Source of the DNA: Beijerinckiaceae bacterium
Lineage (GTDB): Bacteria; Pseudomonadota; Alphaproteobacteria; Rhizobiales; Beijerinckiaceae
Assembly (NCBI GenBank): GCA_947380915.1
Contig: CANCSY010000014.1
Location: 1-30,734, forward strand
Length of the DNA: 30,734 nt
Reading direction: 5' to 3'
Shown in pieces: positions 1 through 7,797 of the stretch (positions within the stretch are counted from its first letter, which is position 1; the number at the start of each line of letters is the position of its first letter). Both the position numbers and the translations under genes were made by a program. A model generated the notes under the pieces. The model made no database searches. It was not told the DNA's origin and worked only from the letters and a program-made list of their open reading frames with translations.

Positions 1-620
1 ACCAGCACGGTCTTGCCGCGCGAGGTCGCCAGATCGATCAGCATGGAGGAGATGACCTTGGCGTTGTGGGAATCCAGATTGCCCGTGGGCTCATCGGCGA
101 GGATGATCGGGGGATCGTTGACCAGCGCAAGGCACACCGCCACGCGCTGCTGCTCGCCGCCCGACAATTCCTCCGGCCGCTTGAAGCCCTTGGCCTTCAG
201 GCCCACGCTCTCCAGCAGACTCTCGGCGCGCGCGCGCCGCTCCTCCGGCGCCACCCCCGCCAGCAGCATGGGCAGTTCCAGATTTTCGATGGCCGAGAGG
301 CTGGGGATCAGGTTGAAGAACTGGAAGACAAAGCCGATCTTGCGCAGGCGATAGAGCTCGAGCTGGCGCTCGTTCATGCCCGCGACATTCTCGCTATTGA
401 CCCAGATCTCGCCACCGCTCGGTCGATCCATGCCGCCCAGCAGATTGAGGATCGTGGTCTTGCCGCAGCCCGATGGCCCCATAAGGGCGGCGGCTTCCCC
501 GCCGCCGATGGACCAGTTCATCTTTTCAAGCGCAATGATGCGCGCCGCCTGCGTTTCGTAGGTCTTCGACACGCCGACCAGGCGCACCGCGCGGTCGGCC
601 TCGGCGGTCTCGTTCGCCAT
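1..620 (-). CDS. ABC transporter ATP-binding protein, LolD/MacB type (3' end cut by window)
   Basis: This is the ATPase subunit of an ABC transporter of the LolD/MacB/FtsE-like class, which usually powers export or lipoprotein/small-molecule extrusion at the inner membrane. About 206 residues are visible. Walker A (GPSGCGKTT) lies at residues 48-56, the Q-loop at Q100, the signature SGGEQQR at 153-159 and Walker B (IILADEP, then TGNLDS) at 172-183. The TGNLDS sequence after Walker B is typical of the LolD/MacB group. The reading frame stays open to the window edge, so the H-loop and C-terminus are missing. The start at 620 is the ATG preceding the first beta strand, with AAGGA directly upstream, which is tight for a ribosome site. 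A FtsX/MacB-like permease gene would be expected just beyond the window's left edge. It diverges from the copper operon, and nothing seen shows that the two are linked. Confidence 0.9.
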   Translation of the reverse strand, partial: MANETAEADRAVRLVGVSKTYETQAARIIALEKMNWSIGGGEAAALMGPSGCGKTTILNLLGGMDRPSGGEIWVNSENVAGMNERQLELYRLRKIGFVFQFFNLIPSLSAIENLELPMLLAGVAPEERRARAESLLESVGLKAKGFKRPEELSGGEQQRVAVCLALVNDPPIILADEPTGNLDSHNAKVISSMLIDLATSRGKTVL

Positions 621-796
621 TCCTTGCTCGCCCCCTTATGCGTCGCCGCGCGCTGCCGGGCACTTTGTCGCCCCAGGCCCGCTCATGCCCGCCGGTCGCT
701 GTTCGCCGGACGTTTGCACCATTCGGGACGACTATAGTAAGCACAGCAACACGCGCGCAAGTGACCTGCGCCCGGAATCATGGAGAAGCGGAATTG

Positions 797-1294
797 GTGC
801 GGCGTCCCAGGCTTTTTCTTCCGGTTGTCGCCTTTTGCGCGCTTGTGGCCTTCCCGGCGGCGGCCCATGTGGCCTTCGTGAAGCGGCAGGTCGAACTGGC
901 GGGCTCCATTGAATTGACCCTTCGGACGCCCCACGGCTGCAATGGATCGCCCACCCTGCGCCTGCGCATGCGCCTTCCCCGCGCCGTGACCTCCGCGCGA
1001 CCCCAGCGCAAGGAGGGCTGGACCATCAGCCAGTCCGGCGAGGGCGGCGCGCGCGAAGTGATCTGGAGCGGGCGTCTGCCCGACAAACAGACCGGCATTT
1101 TCCCCCTGACCATAGAGCTCGACGGTTCTGTGAAGACCGGCGAGACGCTGTTCTTTCCCGTCGTACAGGAATGCGAATCGGGGGTCTCGCGCTGGATCGA
1201 CATGAAGGGCGCGCCCGATGGCGAGGCGCAAGACGGCGCCCATGACGAGGCGACTTCGCCCGCGCCCTCCATCAGGCTCCTGCCGCGCAAATGA
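797..1294 (+). CDS. DUF1775 / YcnI-like periplasmic copper-binding protein
   Basis: This 165-residue exported protein belongs to the DUF1775 (YcnI) family, whose members bind Cu(II) at a site that includes the N-terminal histidine of the mature protein. A signal peptide covers about residues 1-23 (hydrophobic LFLPVVAFCALVAF, then PAAA), and predicted cleavage leaves His24 as the first mature residue. The family hallmarks PHGC (45-48) and KEGW (72-75) are present. I chose the GTG at 797 because GGAGAA lies nine bases upstream and because it places the signal peptide at the N-terminus; TTG at 794 is an alternative, and longer in-frame starts would put a hydrophilic leader before the signal. The stop overlaps the next start (ATGA at 1291-1294), so translation is probably coupled to the CopC-CopD gene, in line with the known ycnI-copCD pairing. 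Confidence 0.85.
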   Translation: MRRPRLFLPVVAFCALVAFPAAAHVAFVKRQVELAGSIELTLRTPHGCNGSPTLRLRMRLPRAVTSARPQRKEGWTISQSGEGGAREVIWSGRLPDKQTGIFPLTIELDGSVKTGETLFFPVVQECESGVSRWIDMKGAPDGEAQDGAHDEATSPAPSIRLLPRK

Positions 1295-2880
1295 GGCGCC
1301 TCGCGCTGTCCACGCTGGTCGCGCTGGTTCTTGCGGCGCTCTGCGGCGCCAGCGCCTTCGCCCATGCCTATCTCGTCCAAAGTACGCCGGGGGATGGGGA
1401 TCTCCTGAAACAGGCGCCCCAGGCGGTTGAACTTGTCTTCAACGAGCCTGTGGACATTACCGCCGCCGCCCATGTGGATCCGCAGGGCGTCGTGACGCAA
1501 CTCGGCAAGCCGCAAGGGGCCGGTGCGCGCGTGGTCCTGCCGATGCCCGGGGGGCTTGGGCAGGGCTCGCACCTCGTAAGCTATCGCGTGACTTCCGAAG
1601 ACGGCCATTCGGTGAGCGGCAGTCTCGTTTTTTCGGTCGGCCGCGCGAGCGGCGGCGATGCTGCTGCGAGCCAGGAGCCGACGGTCGCGCTGTCGGCGCT
1701 CTCGGGACCCTTGGTCGCCACCCGTTTTCTGCTGCTGGCCAGCCTCCTGTTCGGTGTGGGCGCGAGCCTTTTCGCTGCCTTTCTGGCGCCGCTGGGCAAA
1801 TGGCGCGGCGCCGCGCTGGCGGCGCTTGCGGTTGGCGCCCTGGGCGCGGTCGTGGCGATAGGCCTGCAAGGCGCCGACGCCCATGGGCAGGGGCTTGCGG
1901 CGCTCAATGATCGGGCCAACTGGCGGTCGGGCCTGCGCCTGCCGCAGGGCATGGGATCCCTGCTGGCGCTTCTGGCCATCGTCTGCGCCATGCTCGCTCT
2001 CGTGCTGCGCGCCCGCGCCGCACGCACCCTCGCCCTGGCGGGGCTGGTCTTTCTGGCGCTGGGCCTCACCTTCACCAGTCATGCGCGCCTGTGGCGGCCG
2101 GAGGCTCTCATGCAAGGCGCCGTGACCCTGCATGTCATGGCCGCCATCGCCTGGGCGGGGTCGCTGGCGCCCTTGCTATGGGCCTCTCGGCGCGACGGTT
2201 TCCCCTTGGCGCTCAAACGCTTTTCCATGCTCGCGGCGCCGGTCTACGGTCTGCTGCTGGCCAGCGGCATGGCCCTCGCCGCCACGCAGGTCTTTGCCCC
2301 GCGTGGCCTGTTCGACACCGCCTGGGGTCTTGTTCTGGCGGTGAAGCTGGCGCTCGTCCTGGTGGTCAGCGCCCTCGCCCTGCTCAATCGATACCGCTTC
2401 ACGGCTTCGGCGCTGGCGGGCGATCTGGCGGCGACGGCGAGCCTGCGCCGCTCGATCAGCTTTGAGGCGGGTGTGGCGCTGCTGATCCTGGCGGTGGTCT
2501 CCCTCTGGCGGTTGACGCCCCCGCCCACATCGCTGGGCTCCCCCGATGAGCGCGCCTTTCAGATCCATGTTCACGGCGTCGAGGCCATGGCCAGCATGAC
2601 CATCAGGCCCACCCGCGTGGGCCCGGTGCAGATCCGCATCGAACCCAAGGGCGCCGACCTCTCGCCCCTGCGGGTGCAGGACGTCGATCTCTATCTCAGT
2701 CCCGACGCTCCCGGCCTCGCCCCGATCCACCGTCAGGCGCGCCTCGCCCCCGGCGCCCATCAGTGGGACGTGGAAGGCGTGACGATCCCGGCGCCGGGCA
2801 TATGGCGGCTGCGCATCGATCTCCTGATCGACGATTTCTCACGCACCAGTCTGGACGCGGTGATCTCGGTCAGGCCGTGA
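1291..2880 (+). CDS. CopC-CopD fusion copper transport/resistance protein
   Basis: This 529-residue protein joins a periplasmic CopC domain to a CopD membrane domain, as in Bacillus YcnJ. A signal sequence (1-24) ends before His25, which would be the first mature residue and a Cu(II) ligand. The other CopC ligands are visible as the D-x-H pair in SEDGHSVSG (Asp104, His106). Around residues 140-410 there are about eight hydrophobic segments forming the CopD part. The last 110 residues form a soluble beta-rich tail starting near QIHVHGVEAMA, which resembles YtkA/FixH-like C-terminal domains. The overlap with the DUF1775 gene indicates one operon. The likely role is moving copper from periplasm to cytoplasm or buffering it; the sequence alone does not settle uptake versus resistance. 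No copper regulator or P-type ATPase is seen nearby. Confidence 0.88.
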   Translation: MRRLALSTLVALVLAALCGASAFAHAYLVQSTPGDGDLLKQAPQAVELVFNEPVDITAAAHVDPQGVVTQLGKPQGAGARVVLPMPGGLGQGSHLVSYRVTSEDGHSVSGSLVFSVGRASGGDAAASQEPTVALSALSGPLVATRFLLLASLLFGVGASLFAAFLAPLGKWRGAALAALAVGALGAVVAIGLQGADAHGQGLAALNDRANWRSGLRLPQGMGSLLALLAIVCAMLALVLRARAARTLALAGLVFLALGLTFTSHARLWRPEALMQGAVTLHVMAAIAWAGSLAPLLWASRRDGFPLALKRFSMLAAPVYGLLLASGMALAATQVFAPRGLFDTAWGLVLAVKLALVLVVSALALLNRYRFTASALAGDLAATASLRRSISFEAGVALLILAVVSLWRLTPPPTSLGSPDERAFQIHVHGVEAMASMTIRPTRVGPVQIRIEPKGADLSPLRVQDVDLYLSPDAPGLAPIHRQARLAPGAHQWDVEGVTIPAPGIWRLRIDLLIDDFSRTSLDAVISVRP

Positions 2881-2882
2881 GG

Positions 2883-2894
2883 GGCGGCGCCGCC
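2883..2894. repeat. GC-rich palindrome at a convergent gene junction
   Basis: GGCGGCGCCGCC is a perfect 12-base palindrome in the 16 bases between the convergent copper operon and the binding-protein operon. It could form a short hairpin ending both transcripts, but there is no T-run on either side, so a terminator role is only a guess. Confidence 0.25.
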
Positions 2895-2896
2895 GC

Positions 2897-3940
2897 TCAG
2901 TTCCGCTCCAGCACCTGACGCGCGCGCTCGATGACGGCGGGCGGCAATGCTGCGGCGTCCTTGAGCAGTGTATCGATTTCCTCTGCGGTGACGAGGTTCA
3001 CCTCCACATTGCCGCGCGCCGCCTCCTTCAGGAATTCGGGATCGGCCATGGTGGCGTTGAAGGCGTCGCGCAGGGCCTTGGCGCGATCGGCGGGAATGCC
3101 GGGCGGAGCCACGAAGGGACGACCCATGACCTCGCGCGCCAGCAGGAATTCCAGCGCCTTGCGGTCAGTCTCGTCCTTGATCAGGGTGCGGATGCGGGGC
3201 ACGCCCGGCAGGTCGGGCGACTCGGTTGCGCCCGTGTGGAAGAGAATGTTGATCTTCTTGGTGGGAATCCAGTCGGGCTTGAGCGACTGGATGGCGCTCA
3301 GGGACCAATAGGCGATGCCCTGCAATTCGCCTGTCTCGAGCTGCAATGTCGCTTCCGCCGTGTCGCGGTAGCCCGACACGATCTTGAATTTGGTTCCCGC
3401 CAGATTGTTGTAGGCGCGTGGAATGATTTCCGAATCCGCACCCGCGCCCGTGCCGGGCACCAGCAGTTCGGTCTTGCGCAGATCCTCGAATGTCTTGACC
3501 GGCGACGGGCCCCAGGAGAGGGCGACGGCGATCTCCCGGTTCATGCTGCCGATCCAGGTCAGTTTGAGGGGGTCGAAGTCGATGTCCTTCTTGCCCATGA
3601 TGGGATCGAAGGGATTGCCGCGGCTGACCGTGCCGAAGACCGTGCCATCCTTGGGTGCGATGCGGTTGAGATAGTCGACGAGCTTCAGTCCGCCGGCGCC
3701 CACCATGTTCTGCACCACGATACTGGGCGAGCCGGGGATGAAGCGGTTCATGTGACGGGCGAGCAGGCGCGCATAGGTGTCATAGGTCGATCCCGCGCCG
3801 GAATAGACCATCATCTGGATCTGTTTGCCCTTGTAGAATTCGGCGGGCGTCTGGGCTTGCGCGATGCTCGCCCCCGCCATCATGGCGATGGCGCCCAAGG
3901 CGGCGCGGCGCGTCAGTTTCTTCATGGATTGGCCCTGCAT
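2897..3940 (-). CDS. TTT-family (Bug/TctC-like) periplasmic solute-binding protein, last gene of a cupin operon
   Basis: This 347-residue Bug-family receptor would capture a small organic acid in the periplasm for a tripartite tricarboxylate transporter. The leader (MKKLTRRAALGAIAMMAG, ending IAQAQ) has paired arginines and may use Tat, although the Phe of a classic Tat box is absent. Family marks follow: FYKGKQIQMMV, the glycine-rich turn SGAGSTYDTYARL, HMNRFIPGSP, QNMVGAGG, and PKDGTVFG. These fit the longer subfamily that carries 'YDTYAR..ARH....IPG', not the shorter classic Bug type. The start at 3940 is favoured by AGAGG five bases upstream; an internal ATG at 3925 is the alternative. 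It follows the degenerate cupin gene by 29 bases and closes an operon that also begins with a binding protein. No TctA or TctB lies in the window. The ligand cannot be told. Confidence 0.9.
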   Translation of the reverse strand: MQGQSMKKLTRRAALGAIAMMAGASIAQAQTPAEFYKGKQIQMMVYSGAGSTYDTYARLLARHMNRFIPGSPSIVVQNMVGAGGLKLVDYLNRIAPKDGTVFGTVSRGNPFDPIMGKKDIDFDPLKLTWIGSMNREIAVALSWGPSPVKTFEDLRKTELLVPGTGAGADSEIIPRAYNNLAGTKFKIVSGYRDTAEATLQLETGELQGIAYWSLSAIQSLKPDWIPTKKINILFHTGATESPDLPGVPRIRTLIKDETDRKALEFLLAREVMGRPFVAPPGIPADRAKALRDAFNATMADPEFLKEAARGNVEVNLVTAEEIDTLLKDAAALPPAVIERARQVLERN

Positions 3941-3969
3941 GTCGACCTCTGGAAAATTTCAGCTTTGGA

Positions 3970-4884
3970 TCAGATGTTTGCGAGAATGGCGCTGCCGGAG
4001 GCGTAAACCTCCGTGTCGCCATAGGCCGCGCGACGGCTGCGAAAGAGCGGCGAGGCCTGCGAGCCAAGCTCCACCCTCAGGAAGGCGGCAGGCGCCGCGC
4101 CACTGTTGGCCTGCTGGTGGAACTCCATGCCGGCAAGGCCCGTCAGGCAGCCCCGCCGCCAATGGGTCGTGACCCGCTCTGCGCCTTCGCTTGCAAGGGA
4201 AACGGTCGTCCCCTCGCCACGCAGGCCCAGCATATGGACGCCCTGCATCTGGCGCACAGCCTGCGTCGCCGCGCCGGGCTCCAGACAGGTGTAATGGGCG
4301 CCAATCGCGCTGTCGCCCGGTTGCAGCGCCGCATGGCCCTGCATGGATGCAAGATCGACGCAAAGGGGCGCCTCTATCGCCCTGGCCTGCCCCGCGCTCA
4401 TGGGCGACGGGTTGTGGAACAGGAAATTTTCGTTCCGATAAAGACCCATCAGGTAGCGCAGGTCATTGAAGGATGCGAGCCGCACGCGCGAGGCCCCATC
4501 CGCCCGCAGGACGCAGGCGGCGTTGACGGGGATCGTGAAGACGCAGCCCTCGCCCCAGGCGATCTCATGGCGCGCGCCGTCCGAAAGGGTGATCTGGCTG
4601 ACGCCCTCGCCTTCGAGCACGTAAAAGCAGTCGTCATAGAGATGCTGCATGGGCGCCGAGCTTTGTCCGGGCGCAAGCTCGAACAGGAAGGCCGACAGGA
4701 AATCGCAGCGGCCCTCCACATGGCATATGGCGCCGTTCACGCCAAAGCGCGCCCAGGGCTTCGTCTCCAGCGTGAGCAAGTCGAGGGTTGCGCCCTCGAC
4801 GATGGGAACGCCCTCGGCCTTCGCCCAGTTCAGATAGGGGTCGACGAGATATTTCGCGCCGAGATCGTGGGTGACTTCGCTCAT
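3970..4884 (-). CDS. Degenerate double-cupin protein, paralogue of the upstream cupin
   Basis: This 304-residue protein has two cupin barrels and aligns along its length with its upstream neighbour (shared DPYLxWAxxEGVPIVE start). Barrel 1 keeps His81 and has Asp84/85 where the neighbour has Glu, but the distal His is replaced by Cys124 (NAAC against NARH). In barrel 2 the HxH pair becomes Val-Arg-Gln (210-212), and the second HxH becomes His-Gln-Gln (256-258). It also lacks the neighbour's roughly 60-residue C-terminal extension. Family members with intact sites are metal-dependent dioxygenases, isomerases or binding proteins. This copy is therefore unlikely to hold metal in the usual way and may be a structural partner or ligand-binding subunit. 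The start ATG at 4884 lies two bases past the neighbour's TGA, which implies coupled translation and near-equal expression. Confidence 0.85.
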   Translation of the reverse strand: MSEVTHDLGAKYLVDPYLNWAKAEGVPIVEGATLDLLTLETKPWARFGVNGAICHVEGRCDFLSAFLFELAPGQSSAPMQHLYDDCFYVLEGEGVSQITLSDGARHEIAWGEGCVFTIPVNAACVLRADGASRVRLASFNDLRYLMGLYRNENFLFHNPSPMSAGQARAIEAPLCVDLASMQGHAALQPGDSAIGAHYTCLEPGAATQAVRQMQGVHMLGLRGEGTTVSLASEGAERVTTHWRRGCLTGLAGMEFHQQANSGAAPAAFLRVELGSQASPLFRSRRAAYGDTEVYASGSAILANI

Positions 4885-4886
4885 GA

Positions 4887-5984
4887 TCAGGCCTTCCTCA
4901 CGAATTTACTTTCGTCGATGAACGGACCCATGCGCGACTCCACGCCATGTCTGGCGATCTCCTTGAGCCAGAGGTCATGCACCCGCATATCCTGGTCTTC
5001 ATATTCGACTTGCGCGCCGCCCTGCTTCACATCCTTGTCAACGCCCACATTCCATATTTCGCGCTTCATCTTGAGCAAGGGATAGCGCACCGTGCCGATT
5101 TGCAGCGCGAGGTAGCGGGAGGGATGGTCGGCCACATTGAAATGCTGGTGGAACATGGAATCGGGCGGGCAATAGACGCAGCCATGCTCCCAGTCCACGC
5201 GGGTGAAGTCCTCATTCTCCTCGCGCCACAGCAGAGAATAGCCCTGGCCGGTCACTGCGAAAACGCAGACGCCGTCGAAATGGCGATGGCCTTTCTTGTA
5301 GGTGCCCACAGGCATTTCGGATGAATGGGCGCCGATGGTGTTCTCGGTCAGCATGAAGCGCAGATTGGAGCCGCCCGCGCCCCGATTAGCCCATTGGCGC
5401 AGCTCGAATCCCGAGAGATCCGGCACGAAATTGGTCTCCCACTGGTGGCGGCCCGGCGAAATCGCGATGAATTCGCCTTCGCCGGCGAAATAATTTGCAT
5501 GGCCCACCCGCTCGGGGAAACTGACGGGGCAATTGAAGATCAGGCTCTCATCGCGGAACCGCCCCATGGTGAAGACCATGTTGTTGACGGAGGCGAAGCG
5601 GGCGGGCTCGAGCCCCGAGCCGTTGAAATACTGATGGCGGGCGTTGAGCGGAATGGAGAAAAGGCTCTTTGGGCCCCATTCGAAATTGTGCTTGCGCCCA
5701 TCCTCCAGCTCCACTGTCGTCGAGCCATGGCCGGAGATGACATAGATCACCTCCTCGCAGATATGTTTCAGCGGCGCCGACTTGCCGCCGGGCGGCAGTT
5801 CGAAGGCGAAGATGGAGATGTAGTCATCCCGCCCCTTCAGATGGCAGAAGGCGCCATTCATGCCATAGCGATCCCAATGCTTGACCGGGACCTTGCGGAT
5901 GTCGATGCCGAAATCCTCGACAATGGGCACGCCTTCGCCGCGCGCCCAGTCCAGATAGGGATCGGGAAGTTTGATGGAGGGCAT
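4887..5984 (-). CDS. Double-cupin domain protein with intact metal-ligand motifs
   Basis: This 365-residue bicupin has no signal peptide and is probably cytoplasmic. Barrel 1 carries His74, Glu77/78 and His117 in a reduced ligand pattern. Barrel 2 has a full pattern: GHRHFDG (His233, His235) and FHQHFN (His279, His281). A C-terminal extension of about 60 charged residues follows. Gentisate-dioxygenase-like bicupins share this architecture, but I cannot assign a reaction; from memory, public entries of this kind may be called simply cupin-domain proteins or ethanolamine ammonia-lyase-activating proteins, which I cannot verify here. The start at 5984 is chosen because AAGGA lies six bases upstream; a further in-frame ATG at 6008 has no such site. 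The gene sits 29 bases after a binding-protein gene and two bases before its degenerate paralogue, so all are probably one transcript. Confidence 0.85.
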   Translation of the reverse strand: MPSIKLPDPYLDWARGEGVPIVEDFGIDIRKVPVKHWDRYGMNGAFCHLKGRDDYISIFAFELPPGGKSAPLKHICEEVIYVISGHGSTTVELEDGRKHNFEWGPKSLFSIPLNARHQYFNGSGLEPARFASVNNMVFTMGRFRDESLIFNCPVSFPERVGHANYFAGEGEFIAISPGRHQWETNFVPDLSGFELRQWANRGAGGSNLRFMLTENTIGAHSSEMPVGTYKKGHRHFDGVCVFAVTGQGYSLLWREENEDFTRVDWEHGCVYCPPDSMFHQHFNVADHPSRYLALQIGTVRYPLLKMKREIWNVGVDKDVKQGGAQVEYEDQDMRVHDLWLKEIARHGVESRMGPFIDESKFVRKA

Positions 5985-6013
5985 GGTTCGTCCTTGATTG
6001 GATGGCATGGGGG

Positions 6014-7030
6014 TCAGCGCATGGCCTTGCGGACGCGCTCCAGCGTCTCCGCATCGGCGCCATAGGCGCGGTCCACGAGCGTCTGGAGGGCGTCGGGCGG
6101 CACATAGGCGATGTTCAGTCGCAGCTTCTTGCTTTCCTCGATCAGTTCGGGGTCGCGCAGGGCCGCGGCAAAGGCCTCGCGAAGCGCGGTGAGCCGCTCG
6201 GGCGGCACGCCGGGCGCCACCACGAAGGGGCGGCCCATGCCCGCGCGCAGGAGGAAGAAATCGACCGCCCGCTGTTCGGCCTCCGACTGGGCGAGGCCAG
6301 CGAGGGTGGGCACATCCTTCATGCGCTCGTCGGGCGCCATGGCGCCTTGCACGAGCAGGCGCCGCGAGCCATCCGCGAAGGTGGGCTCGCGCGCGGCGGT
6401 GTCATAGCTGATGAAGGTCCCATGGGCTTCGTTGCGCTCGACGGCGAGGTTCATCTCGCGCGAGCCGGGATAGCCCTGAACGATGCGCAGCTTCCAGCCG
6501 AAGAGCCGCGCCAGCACCTGCGGATAGGTCTGGCTGTCGGCGCCGCTGCCGGTGGCGGCCACGATGAGTTCCTTGTCGCGCAGCTCGCTGACATGCTTGA
6601 TCGGCGCATCGGTGCGCACATAGGCCACGATCACGTCGCTGTCCGGGCTGCCCAGCCAGTTGAATTTGCGTGGATCGAACTGCACCCCGCCGCCGCCCAG
6701 AACCGCCTCGAAGGGCACGCCGCGGTTGATGACGCCGATGCTCGTGCCGTCCTTGGGGGCGACGTTATAGATCTGGTTGGCCGCCACGAGGCTCCCTGCG
6801 CCCGGCATGTTCTGCGGCACAACGAGGGGTTGCCCGGGGATGTGGCGCCCCATGTAACGGGCGACCACACGGCCCCACAGATCGTCGGACCCGCCTACCC
6901 CATAGCCGATCACCACCGTGACCGTCTTGCCGCGATAGAAGGATTCGACCGATTGGGACTGCGCCTGGCCGGCTGGTGACCAGATGATCGCCAGCGCCGC
7001 CGCCAGAAAAGCTGTTAAACCCCTCAACAT
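6014..7030 (-). CDS. TTT-family (Bug-like) periplasmic solute-binding protein, first gene of the cupin operon
   Basis: This 338-residue secreted receptor of the Bug family has a Sec-type leader (MLRGLTAFLAAALAI, ending GQAQS). Family marks are FYRGKTVTVVIGYGVGGSDD, RYMGRHIPGQP, QNMPGAGS, and PKDGTSIG. It belongs to the same long subfamily as the binding protein that ends this operon but is clearly diverged from it, so it is a separate receptor, not a recent duplicate. The start at 7030 is set by a strong AGGAGG seven bases upstream; the frame stays open upstream to an ATG at 7105, but that would add a hydrophilic leader before the signal. It is the promoter-proximal gene, divergent from the single-cupin operon across 158 bases. 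No membrane subunit of a TTT system is nearby. Confidence 0.9.
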   Translation of the reverse strand: MLRGLTAFLAAALAIIWSPAGQAQSQSVESFYRGKTVTVVIGYGVGGSDDLWGRVVARYMGRHIPGQPLVVPQNMPGAGSLVAANQIYNVAPKDGTSIGVINRGVPFEAVLGGGGVQFDPRKFNWLGSPDSDVIVAYVRTDAPIKHVSELRDKELIVAATGSGADSQTYPQVLARLFGWKLRIVQGYPGSREMNLAVERNEAHGTFISYDTAAREPTFADGSRRLLVQGAMAPDERMKDVPTLAGLAQSEAEQRAVDFFLLRAGMGRPFVVAPGVPPERLTALREAFAAALRDPELIEESKKLRLNIAYVPPDALQTLVDRAYGADAETLERVRKAMR

Positions 7031-7126
7031 ACGCGTTCCTCCTGCGCCGCTTTGTCGAAGCGGCTGACCCGCGCGCAGTCGATCAGGCTCGTCGGTGCAG
7101 GTCAAGCGCCTGAAGAGACGGAGCGG

Positions 7127-7155
7127 TTGACAGTGCTCGCGCGCATGGGCATCAA
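7127..7155 (+). promoter_or_regulatory. Candidate sigma-70-type promoter for the cupin-amidohydrolase operon
   Basis: A perfect TTGACA (-35) at 7127-7132 is followed after 17 bases by CATCAA at 7150-7155, a weak -10 with three of six consensus matches. It lies 34 bases before the cupin start in the divergent intergenic region 7031-7188. The -35 is clear and the -10 is poor, so the promoter may need an activator. Confidence 0.4.
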
Positions 7156-7188
7156 GAGAGTGTAAAAAATTTCAGGGGAGACTGGTCC

Positions 7189-7719
7189 ATGGATGACGCC
7201 AAGATCGCCGTGCGGGCCCCGGTAGCCGCTATCGACAGCGCCGTGACGTTTTCGATGCGCAACCTGCCGCTGCTTGAGCAGGGCACGACCTATGATCCCC
7301 TGGCGACGGCGGAAAATCTCTGGGTCAGCATCAAGGTCTACGCCAGCGGGGGCGAAAACGCGCTTCATTCCCACGGCGGCGAGGATCATTCCTTCATCGT
7401 GCTCCAGGGCAAGGCCACCTTCACCTTCGGCGATGGCCGCACCGAACTGGTGGGCGTCCATCAGGGGGTCATGATCCCCAAGAACGTCGAATACCGGTTC
7501 GAGGCTGACGAGGCGGAAAACCTCGTGATGCTGCGGGTCGGAGGCGGCGAGCGCGCCGTCAAGGGGCTTGACCATATCTCCCGCGTCGGCACGCCCGCGG
7601 ACGTGGTGAAACAGACGAAATTCAGCGATGGCGCCATCAAGGTCGGCGACGACCCCAAGAATGGCGAGACCTCCAAGAAGCGCATCTACGCCAGGGGCAA
7701 GTACTTTTCCCCGGAATGA
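7189..7719 (+). CDS. Single-domain cupin protein
   Basis: This 176-residue cytoplasmic protein has one cupin barrel. The metal-site motif is seen as HSHGGEDHSFIVLQG (first HxH near residues 60-62, with Glu and a further His following), and the second motif region is GVMIPKNVEYRFEA, where the usual late His is replaced by Tyr. Such proteins act as small dioxygenases, isomerases or ligand-binding proteins. The lysine-rich C-terminus (GETSKKRIYARGKYF) has no domain I recognise. GGAG lies eight bases before the ATG at 7189. It begins an operon with an amidohydrolase and a TTT binding protein and diverges from the bicupin operon, so the two units may act on the same compound. The substrate is unknown. 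Confidence 0.8.
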   Translation: MDDAKIAVRAPVAAIDSAVTFSMRNLPLLEQGTTYDPLATAENLWVSIKVYASGGENALHSHGGEDHSFIVLQGKATFTFGDGRTELVGVHQGVMIPKNVEYRFEADEAENLVMLRVGGGERAVKGLDHISRVGTPADVVKQTKFSDGAIKVGDDPKNGETSKKRIYARGKYFSPE

Positions 7720-7797
7720 CCATCCCTCGCGGCCTGAACCAGGCCGCGTCCATGACCTTCGAACTCAACCGACCGCGTCCGAAAAGGAAATCCGACC

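Noticed and set aside
714..738. TTGCAC and TATAGT resembling a promoter before the copper operon
   Set aside because: The spacing is only 13 bases, too short for a sigma-70 promoter, and no better -35 precedes TATAGT.
778..2133. A long minus-strand open frame (about 450 codons) across the copper genes
   Set aside because: It is antisense to two well-recognised coding genes, and its product is low-complexity (Arg, Gln, Gly, Ala) with no domain, a usual shadow in GC-rich DNA.
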